A stretch of DNA of 7,587 bases. Source: Bacteroidales bacterium. GTDB lineage: Bacteria; Bacteroidota; Bacteroidia; Bacteroidales; Tenuifilaceae. The stretch lies in contig WBUV01000147.1 of the NCBI GenBank assembly GCA_008933525.1, positions 1 to 7,587 on the forward strand. The letters are read 5' to 3'. Under the pieces are notes generated by a model, which saw only the letters and a program-made list of their open reading frames with translations, did no database searches and was not told the DNA's origin. The position numbers were made by a program, and so were the translations under genes. Shown here piece by piece: positions 1-4,904 of the stretch; within the stretch, counting starts at the first letter, position 1; the number at the start of each line of letters is the position of its first letter.

Positions 1-97
1 GATTTGGGAAGAATTTACGTTTAGTTCTTCTTTTTGAATGGGATACATTATTTCCCACCATCATCTTTTTTCCTGTAATCTGACAAGTTCTTGACAT
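1..97 (-). CDS. rpmB: 50S ribosomal protein L28, N-terminal part (cut by window edge)
   Basis: Structural protein of the large ribosomal subunit. Reading the minus strand from the ATG at 95-97 gives 32 residues beginning [17 protein letters not shown] and continuing with a basic [11 protein letters not shown] stretch. This matches the start of bacterial L28 closely (E. coli begins MSRVCQVTGKRPVTGNN). The reading frame is open to the left edge, so about 45 residues are missing. The start lies 64 nt downstream of the cinA stop on the same strand, so the two are probably co-transcribed; cinA followed by rpmB, rpmG and a small DUF4295 gene is a familiar Bacteroidales order. No Shine-Dalgarno sequence is visible before the ATG (the upstream bases are AACATTATAGCA), as is usual in this phylum. 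A 9-A run lies about 20 nt upstream of the start. Confidence 0.93.
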   Translation of the reverse strand, partial: MSRTCQITGKKMMVGNNVSHSKRRTKRKFFPN

Positions 98-161
98 TGC
101 TATAATGTTTTCTGATGTTTTTTTTTCGAAACAGGTCGCAAATTACGTTATTATTATTGAA

Positions 162-1445
162 TTATTCAAATTTTTCTCCAAAAAATTTTTCATTTAGTTC
201 CAAATGTTCTACTAACACTAACTCTCTTAATAAGTTAAGCGCAGTGTGAGATGCTCTTGCGATGTTAATATCTCGTTGATTACTAAAGATATACTTTTTA
301 CTTACAATGCCGCTATTCGATGAAACTGCAATCCATACAGTACCCACTGGTTTCAGTTCAGTTCCACCATCGGGCCCAGCTATTCCAGATATGGCTATGG
401 CGTAATCCGTGTTCAACAGCTCCTTTGCTCCCACGGCCATTTGCTCAACAACCTGCTGGCTAACAGCTCCGTGCTCATTTAAAGTATCAGCATCAACCTT
501 TAAAATTGATGTTTTCACCTCGTTTGAGTAGGCAACTATACTTCCTTTGAAATAGTTAGATGAACCCGGCACTTCTGTTATTAAGTGGGCAACCGTGCCT
601 CCAGTGCAACTTTCTGCAGTTGAAATCGTTGCGTTTATAGACTTCAGTACTTGTCCAATAACAACGGGTAAAGAGGTATTGCCATATCCAAAAATATACT
701 CAGGAATTTCTTTTCGGAGATAGTCAATTAACTGATTGATTTCTGAATTTAGGGTTTCAGAGTTGCTTGAATAGCCTGATAAACGAAGTCTAATCCCCGA
801 AGGGCTAGGCAAATATGCCAATTTTATATGATTAGGAAGTTTACCCTCGAAGGCTTGAAGTTTATCGGATAAAAACGACTCCGGAATTCCAAACGTATTA
901 ACAGTTCTATGAATAATTACCTGATTACTCTGCATATCCTTAAGTAATGGCAACACAGATGTTTCCATAAGCCCTTTCATCTCGAAAGGCACACCAGGCA
1001 TCGATACCAATATTTTACCATCTTTACGGAAAAGCATTCCTGGAGCAGTTCCATTTTTATTGAGCAATACTTCGCAAGAAGAAGGAACTTCGGCTTGTCG
1101 CCTATTGCTATCAGTTACCTGCAAACCTCGCTTTCCAAAAATCCCCTTGATTATTTCCAGCGAAGGCTCGTGAAGTGCCAAGTTACCTCCAAAATACTTG
1201 CAGAGTGTGGGCTTAGTAATATCATCGCTGGTTGGGCCAAGGCCTCCAGTCATTAAGACAATATCGCAACGATTAATAGATTGATTAACTGCATTGTAAA
1301 TAGCCTCTTCGGTATCAGATATTGAAGTAATCTGGGTGATTTTAATACCCAAAAGGTTTAACTTTTCCGCAATCCAAGCCGAGTTGGTATCGACAATTTG
1401 GCCTATCAGGATTTCGTCGCCAATGGTTATAATTTCTGCATTCAT
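162..1445 (-). CDS. cinA: CinA: MoCF-type domain plus C-terminal nicotinamide-nucleotide amidase domain
   Basis: Full-length two-domain CinA, 427 aa, close to the usual 410-430. Residues 1-170 form the MoaB/MogA-like domain, with the signature MTGGLGPTSDD at 65-75, GTAPGM at 132-137 and MPGVPFEM at 149-156. In characterised CinA proteins (e.g. Thermus) this domain hydrolyses ADP-ribose. Residues 258-412 form the PncC-like domain, with AESCTGG at 277-283, SGIAGPDGG at 353-361 and KPVGTVWIA at 365-373. That domain deamidates NMN to nicotinate mononucleotide in the pyridine-nucleotide salvage cycle. All signature motifs are intact, so both activities are plausible; the old 'competence/damage-inducible' name does not show a role in competence. 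The start is the ATG at 1443-1445, followed directly by the family N-terminus NAEIITIGDEIL. It sits only 5 nt beyond the tract of the tRNA terminator, with a weak AGG before it, so its transcription source is unclear. rpmB follows downstream. Confidence 0.96.
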   Translation of the reverse strand: MNAEIITIGDEILIGQIVDTNSAWIAEKLNLLGIKITQITSISDTEEAIYNAVNQSINRCDIVLMTGGLGPTSDDITKPTLCKYFGGNLALHEPSLEIIKGIFGKRGLQVTDSNRRQAEVPSSCEVLLNKNGTAPGMLFRKDGKILVSMPGVPFEMKGLMETSVLPLLKDMQSNQVIIHRTVNTFGIPESFLSDKLQAFEGKLPNHIKLAYLPSPSGIRLRLSGYSSNSETLNSEINQLIDYLRKEIPEYIFGYGNTSLPVVIGQVLKSINATISTAESCTGGTVAHLITEVPGSSNYFKGSIVAYSNEVKTSILKVDADTLNEHGAVSQQVVEQMAVGAKELLNTDYAIAISGIAGPDGGTELKPVGTVWIAVSSNSGIVSKKYIFSNQRDINIARASHTALNLLRELVLVEHLELNEKFFGEKFE

Positions 1446-1450
1446 AGCCT

Positions 1451-1480
1451 AGAAAAATAGGCAGCATTTTGCTGCCTTTT
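1451..1480 (-). terminator. Intrinsic terminator of tRNA-Thr
   Basis: On the minus strand a GGCAGC arm (1471-1476), a 5-nt loop and a GCTGCC arm (1460-1465) form a 6-bp GC-rich stem, followed by TATTTTTCT (1451-1459). It begins within a few nt of the tRNA 3' end. The plus-strand tail is TTTT, so it could also act weakly in the other direction. It lies inside what would be the 5' leader of cinA. Confidence 0.8.
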
Positions 1481-1481
1481 G

Positions 1482-1554
1482 AGCCTCTCACGGGACTTGA
1501 ACCCGCGACCTGCGGTTTACGAAACCGCTGCTCTACCGACTGAGCTAAAGAGGC
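1482..1554 (-). tRNA. tRNA-Thr (anticodon CGT, reads ACG)
   Basis: A complete 73-nt cloverleaf can be folded by eye on the minus strand. The acceptor stem is GCCTCTT/GAGAGGC, with a terminal T-G wobble. The D-arm is GCTC-AGTCGGTA-GAGC. The anticodon stem-loop is GCGGT-TTCGTAA-ACCGC, which places CGT at positions 34-36. There is a 5-nt variable loop and a T-arm GCGGG-TTCAAGT-CCCGT. The discriminator base is T and CCA is not encoded. Anticodon CGT pairs with ACG, so the isoacceptor is threonine. It lies 52 nt after the M48 protease stop and just before cinA, with its own promoter-like box and terminator. Confidence 0.97.
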
Positions 1555-1564
1555 ATTTACACTA

Positions 1565-1572
1565 CAAAATTA
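1565..1572 (-). promoter_or_regulatory. Bacteroidota -7 promoter box for tRNA-Thr
   Basis: The minus strand reads TAATTTTG, an exact match to the Bacteroidota -7 consensus TAnnTTTG, ending 10 nt before the mature tRNA 5' end. No good -33 TTG sits at the usual distance; that stretch is occupied by an inverted repeat (1573-1597). Confidence 0.6.
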
Positions 1573-1597
1573 TATCTTTTTATGCAATGAAAAGATA
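1573..1597. repeat. 8-bp inverted repeat upstream of the tRNA-Thr -7 box
   Basis: TATCTTTT (1573-1580) and AAAAGATA (1590-1597) are perfect reverse complements around a 9-nt spacer. The repeat lies between the M48 protease stop (1607) and the tRNA promoter box, and directly abuts that box. It could be a weak terminator for the protease transcript, since on the minus strand it is followed by TAATTTTG, or a protein-binding site at the promoter. It has only one G-C pair per arm, so as an RNA hairpin it would be weak. Confidence 0.4.
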
Positions 1598-1606
1598 AAT
1601 CTAAAC

Positions 1607-2851
1607 CTAAGTTGACAATAGCGCCTTAATTCGTTGAACTAAAGGAGGATGTGAGTAATGAATAATGACGTATAAAGGATGAGGCGTTAGGTTTGAGTAG
1701 TTCTGTGCTGCCAACTTTTTGAGAGCAGATATTAAAGAGATGCCTAATCCGAATCCATTGGCAAAACTATCAGCAGAAAACTCCATTTTTCGGCTTAGAT
1801 AATTGGTAAATAATCCAAAAATGGATTGTATTGGACCAAAAATCAATGCAAAACCCAATATATTAAGATGAAAATTTGGCATACCATTTTGCATTGAATC
1901 AAATATGGGAGTAAACATATCGCTACTGCTAATTTTGGTAAATAAGAAAAGGAATATTCCTGTAACTGAAAGGCTAATAGCAAAGTTTATCCAGATATGC
2001 TTCTTCTTATAATGACCAATTTCGTGAGCTAAAACCGCCTCAATTTCATCGGCTGAAAGTTTATCTAGTAAGGTATCATAAAGATAAATACGCTTGTTTC
2101 TTCCCCATCCAGTAAAAAAAGCATTACCCTTAGTGGAACGCTTGGAGCTATCGATTACAAATATATTTTTAGCAGAGAACCCCGCATTTAGAGCCAAGCG
2201 TTCTAATTTATCTTTCAGTTCACCATCGGGTAATGGCGATTTTTTATTAAACAAAGGCAGTATAATAGATGTATATAGTAAGGTGGAAAACAATGAAAGT
2301 ATAAGTATAAACACCAAAACTGGCAACCAAAATAAATTAGTATAACTAACAAATAACCAAGTTATTAACGAAATAATAATTCCTCCCAAAACTATGGCTA
2401 TCAGGGTTGATTTTATAATATCTGTAAAGAACAACTTTCTGGTTGATTTATTGAAACCATACTTCTCCTCAATAACAAAACTATCGTAGTAATCGAACGG
2501 GATAGATAAAATCTGGCCAATGAACCATAGCACTCCAAAAAACACCAAGGATTGAAGAACTCTGCTCTCGATATTCTGAGCAATAATGTCGTTTAGCAAA
2601 CCAAAGTAACCCAGAATAAAAGCGGTGGTTGTAATTATCACCATCAGAGTATTCTCCACCAACGATGCGCTCAACTTCTCCCTCTCGTAACTTTGTTGTT
2701 TTATGTAGTTTTCCGAATCGTAAACATCGGCCACACAAGTGTCCAAAGGTGTTTTTTTACCGTAACTTGTGTTAATCAACTCAATCAACACATTTAAAAG
2801 ATGTCCACCAACAAGAATTATAATAATTGTATAGTATATAAAACTTTCCAT
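1607..2851 (-). CDS. Ste24/CAAX-prenyl-protease-1-like M48 membrane metallopeptidase
   Basis: Zinc-dependent integral membrane protease of family M48, 414 aa, the usual length for bacterial Ste24-like members. The N-terminal M48_N region has hydrophobic segments near 5-25, 65-85, 98-118, 145-170 and 173-200, with the conserved FVIEEKYGFN at 125-134. The catalytic part carries STKGNAFFTGWG at 239-250, the zinc motif HEIGH at 276-280 (Glu277 catalytic, His276/His280 ligands), the third ligand Glu357 in EFSAD (357-361), and the C-terminal SHPPLVQRI at 400-408. All expected catalytic residues are present. Two further hydrophobic segments flank the active site (about 288-306 and 328-350). In eukaryotes Ste24 trims prenylated proteins; bacteria lack those, so the substrate here is unknown, with membrane-protein quality control a reasonable guess. 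The start ATG (2849-2851) is 5 nt after the stop of the upstream lipoprotein gene, which implies one operon and probable translational coupling. This is not HtpX proper, which is shorter (about 290 aa). Confidence 0.93.
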   Translation of the reverse strand: MESFIYYTIIIILVGGHLLNVLIELINTSYGKKTPLDTCVADVYDSENYIKQQSYEREKLSASLVENTLMVIITTTAFILGYFGLLNDIIAQNIESRVLQSLVFFGVLWFIGQILSIPFDYYDSFVIEEKYGFNKSTRKLFFTDIIKSTLIAIVLGGIIISLITWLFVSYTNLFWLPVLVFILILSLFSTLLYTSIILPLFNKKSPLPDGELKDKLERLALNAGFSAKNIFVIDSSKRSTKGNAFFTGWGRNKRIYLYDTLLDKLSADEIEAVLAHEIGHYKKKHIWINFAISLSVTGIFLFLFTKISSSDMFTPIFDSMQNGMPNFHLNILGFALIFGPIQSIFGLFTNYLSRKMEFSADSFANGFGLGISLISALKKLAAQNYSNLTPHPLYVIIHYSHPPLVQRIKALLST

Positions 2852-2853
2852 TG

Positions 2854-2859
2854 CTCCTA
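2854..2859 (-). promoter_or_regulatory. Shine-Dalgarno-like TAGGAG overlapping the upstream stop codon
   Basis: On the minus strand the lipoprotein gene's TAG stop (2857-2859) runs into AGGAG, then CA and the protease ATG. AGGAG is a good anti-16S match, but only 2 nt separate it from the ATG, shorter than optimal. Stop and start are close enough for terminating ribosomes to re-initiate, so translational coupling is likely. Confidence 0.6.
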
Positions 2860-3834
2860 TTTATTTGCCTCAATACGTTCCTCGATTACACTTCGGTAAT
2901 AGTTAATCTCCTCCAACCTAGGATTTAATTTTTGAGCTTCTTTTAGCCATTCTAGCGCAACCTCGAAATTGCCTAGCATTTCGTTTGCAAGTGCCATATT
3001 AAATGCAGCCCTTGCAGCAATTGAGCGGTTTTTATCGGCAGTGTGCTTTTGCCATAATGCGGCAGCATCAATCCAGTTACCTTTTTCGGCAAAAGCTGAT
3101 GCCTGCGAAAAAAACTTCGAATTGCCATTAAATAAAATCCGTGTATCGTTGTTCCAGGTAGGAGCAATTAACTTGGCGTATTTTTCTGCGGCATCGGCAC
3201 CAGCATATGCCGATGCTGTAAAAAACCCAGGTAGTTGGTTTCCCGTTTTCACTTCAATCCAATCTGTAGCCTCCCACGATAATGTATCGCGATGCAAGTA
3301 TGAATTAGAAATTTTCTTAATTTTTAAATCGTATACTCTCCAATAGCAATAAACAGCAATATCTAAATAGCCATTGTAAGTTTTAACTCCATCCACCCAT
3401 CTTATGTAATTGTCGGAGTATGGATTTATTCGCATATAGTCGAGTGAAACTATATAATTAACGGAATCATTGTTTTGAGAAATTTCAGATAATTGGCTCC
3501 ACGAAAGAGGTAAAATAACCTTAGATGTATCTTCTCTGAAGAAAATGGAATTAACAGGTATTAACTCTTCGTAGTAAGGAGAAGATATTAACAACTCACC
3601 CAATGAGTTTGTTGCTTCAACTGCCGCAACGCTATCGAGAGCCCATTCCAACATAGCTTTTTTGTTGGGCAATTCTCTATTATAAAGATTTGCAAGGATT
3701 AGAATTTTACCAGAATTGATAGGTAATCGTTGTTTTGGTTTATCGTAGTACTGAATATCGATAGACCGATAAGGGATGCACGAATATAAAACGAAAATAA
3801 GAATCGTGATGGTTAATTTTTTTTTTACTAACAT
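2857..3834 (-). CDS. TPR-containing lipoprotein, DUF6340-like
   Basis: Predicted lipoprotein of 325 aa. A short basic start (MLVKKK), a hydrophobic core (residues 7-17) and the lipobox LYS-Cys19 indicate signal peptidase II processing and membrane anchoring, probably facing the periplasm or outer membrane. Residues 20-235 resemble Bacteroidota proteins grouped as DUF6340; I recognise this by pattern and not by search. Residues about 240-306 look like two tetratricopeptide repeats (FSQASAFAEKGNWIDAAALW, then AAFNMALANEMLGNFEVALEW ending in KLNP), suggesting a protein-protein contact surface. The biochemical function is unknown. It lies 5 nt upstream of the M48 membrane protease, so it may be a partner or adaptor for that enzyme; this is inference from context. 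The start ATG (3832-3834) gives a well-formed signal peptide. Codons 3-6 lie in an A10 run, an unusual place for a slippage-prone tract. The ATG is only 17 nt past the fabG terminator tract, and no clear promoter was seen. Confidence 0.85.
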   Translation of the reverse strand: MLVKKKLTITILIFVLYSCIPYRSIDIQYYDKPKQRLPINSGKILILANLYNRELPNKKAMLEWALDSVAAVEATNSLGELLISSPYYEELIPVNSIFFREDTSKVILPLSWSQLSEISQNNDSVNYIVSLDYMRINPYSDNYIRWVDGVKTYNGYLDIAVYCYWRVYDLKIKKISNSYLHRDTLSWEATDWIEVKTGNQLPGFFTASAYAGADAAEKYAKLIAPTWNNDTRILFNGNSKFFSQASAFAEKGNWIDAAALWQKHTADKNRSIAARAAFNMALANEMLGNFEVALEWLKEAQKLNPRLEEINYYRSVIEERIEANK

Positions 3835-3851
3835 ATTATAGAGTCTTATTG

Positions 3852-3887
3852 ATAAAAAGAAAAACCATCTAAAAACTAGATGGTTTT
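3852..3887 (-). terminator. Intrinsic terminator of fabG
   Basis: Perfect 11-bp stem (3861-3871 with 3877-3887; arms AAAACCATCTA/TAGATGGTTTT) with a 5-nt loop. On the minus strand the stem is followed by TCTTTTTAT. It lies 23 nt after the fabG stop and ends just before the lipoprotein gene. Confidence 0.88.
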
Positions 3888-3910
3888 CAAGTGTAAATAT
3901 AAATACTTTT

Positions 3911-4657
3911 TTAGGTATTCATTGCACCACAAACATTAATTACCTGTCCGCTTACATAAGCAGATAGGTCTGAGCCTAGGAATATACAAACATTTGCAAC
4001 ATCCTCAGGTGTGCCACCGCGTTGAAGTGGAATTTTTTTAGCCCATTCTTCACGCACTTCTTCGGGAAGTTGATGAGTCATTTCAGTAATGATGAAACCT
4101 GGGGCAATTGCATTGGAACGGATATTTCTTGAACCAAGCTCTCTAGCAATAGCCTTTGTAAAGCCAATAATACCTGCCTTAGAAGCAGCATAGTTAGCCT
4201 GACCAGCGTTACCTGAAACACCAACCACAGAGCTCATATTGATAATAGAACCGCTTCTCTGCTTAAGCATATACTTCTGCACGGCTTTAGTTAGGTTGAA
4301 AACCGATTTTAGGTTAACTCTAATAACTAAATCCCACTGCTCTTCGGTCATACGCATCAATAAGGTATCGCGTGTAATACCTGCATTATTAACAAGAATA
4401 TCGATAGTACCAAAATCTTTAGCAATCTCATCAACAATTTGCTGTGAGTTTTCAAAGTTGCTGGCATCCGATGCATATCCTTTAGCTTTAACGCCAAGCG
4501 CAGTAAGTTCTTTTTCAAGACTCTGCATATTTTCATCGTATGCAATATCAGTGAAAGCCACATTGGCTCCCGCCTTTGCAAAAGCAATAGCAATAGAACG
4601 GCCAATACCTCTACCCGCTCCTGTTACTATACCAGTTTTTCCTTCTAATAACTTCAT
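3911..4657 (-). CDS. fabG: 3-oxoacyl-[acyl-carrier-protein] reductase
   Basis: NADPH-dependent short-chain dehydrogenase that reduces 3-oxoacyl-ACP to (R)-3-hydroxyacyl-ACP in the type II fatty-acid elongation cycle; cytoplasmic, usually a tetramer. At 248 aa it has the normal FabG length. Visible motifs are the Rossmann cofactor loop TGAGRGIG (12-19), NNAG (90-93), catalytic Asn115, Ser143 in MSSVVG, Tyr156 and Lys160 in the YAASK motif, and PGFIITEM (186-193). The Ser-to-Tyr spacing of 13 residues equals that of E. coli FabG. The C-terminus NVCGAMNT replaces the more common NVDGGM ending, which I take as lineage variation. The start ATG at 4655-4657 gives the standard MKLLEGKTGIVTG opening; upstream is AT-rich with no Shine-Dalgarno. 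A TACCTTTG promoter box lies 25 nt upstream and a strong terminator follows, so it is probably transcribed alone. Other SDR roles cannot be excluded by sequence alone, but the fit to FabG is strong. Confidence 0.94.
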   Translation of the reverse strand: MKLLEGKTGIVTGAGRGIGRSIAIAFAKAGANVAFTDIAYDENMQSLEKELTALGVKAKGYASDASNFENSQQIVDEIAKDFGTIDILVNNAGITRDTLLMRMTEEQWDLVIRVNLKSVFNLTKAVQKYMLKQRSGSIINMSSVVGVSGNAGQANYAASKAGIIGFTKAIARELGSRNIRSNAIAPGFIITEMTHQLPEEVREEWAKKIPLQRGGTPEDVANVCIFLGSDLSAYVSGQVINVCGAMNT

Positions 4658-4682
4658 AGTTTAATTTTTGTCGTTAACGTTG

Positions 4683-4690
4683 CAAAGGTA
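4683..4690 (-). promoter_or_regulatory. Bacteroidota -7 promoter box for fabG
   Basis: The minus strand reads TACCTTTG, an exact match to TAnnTTTG, 25 nt before the fabG ATG, implying a leader of roughly 20 nt. A clear -33 TTG at the expected distance is not visible. The palindrome CGTTAACG (4672-4679) lies just downstream, around the expected transcription start. Confidence 0.65.
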
Positions 4691-4825
4691 AAAAATATTA
4701 GAAAATAAGCTGCCGATACCAAAAGATTTACAAAAACCCACTCCTATGAGTAATTGTTCAACAAAATCTAGCGATGTGCCTTTTGAATAAACAAAATATC
4801 TCGTATATTCACAAGTTGAAAAAAG

Positions 4826-4849
4826 TATGAACTTTATTTGCCGTTCATA
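4826..4849. repeat. Inverted repeat TATGAAC-N10-GTTCATA upstream of the sensor gene
   Basis: Perfect 7-bp arms (4826-4832 and 4843-4849) around a 10-nt spacer, centred about 67 bp before the sensor ATG. The 24-bp dyad would suit a dimeric regulator; it could also form a weak hairpin if transcribed. No regulator gene in the window is an obvious partner. Confidence 0.4.
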
Positions 4850-4904
4850 TATAAAAATACTCTGTTTACCAGATAACTTATTTTGTAACTAAACCTTACG
4901 CAAG

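Larger units (their letters stand above)
4658..4904. other. Divergent intergenic region between fabG and the sensor gene
   Basis: 247 bp of AT-rich sequence with no convincing small gene. On the fabG side it holds the TACCTTTG box (4683-4690) and the CGTTAACG palindrome (4672-4679). On the sensor side it holds a perfect 7-bp inverted repeat, TATGAAC-N10-GTTCATA (4826-4849), and a shorter AATAT-N5-ATATT repeat (4795-4809). No exact TAnnTTTG box exists on the plus strand. The nearest candidates are TTATTTTG (4878-4885), 19 nt before the ATG, and TTTTG-N18-TATATT (4781-4809); both are weak. Confidence 0.6.

Noticed and set aside
158..170. Short dyad TTGAATTATTCAA at the cinA stop codon as a terminator
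   Set aside because: Only five A/T-rich pairs and no T tract on the minus strand; it does not separate cinA from rpmB convincingly.
162..1445. CinA as evidence for a competence or DNA-uptake locus
   Set aside because: No recA, com or dprA gene is nearby, and the intact PncC-type domain fits the known nucleotide-salvage role; the neighbour rpmB is the ordinary Bacteroidales context.
1482..1554. tRNA-Thr as an integration site for a mobile element
   Set aside because: No integrase gene, no duplicated tRNA 3' end and no change to accessory-type genes on either side; both flanks are housekeeping genes.
2094..2345. Plus-strand open frame of 83 codons inside the M48 protease gene
   Set aside because: It is antisense to a full-length conserved gene with all catalytic motifs; its translation shows no recognisable domain and there is no promoter or ribosome site of its own.
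2969..3346. Plus-strand open frame of 125 codons opposite the lipoprotein gene
   Set aside because: Antisense shadow of the alanine-rich TPR region; no family resemblance, and the minus-strand frame has a clear signal peptide and repeats.
4239..4664. Plus-strand open frame of 141 codons opposite fabG
   Set aside because: It lies antisense to the catalytic and cofactor motifs of fabG, which explain the sequence; its translation is low in recognisable structure.
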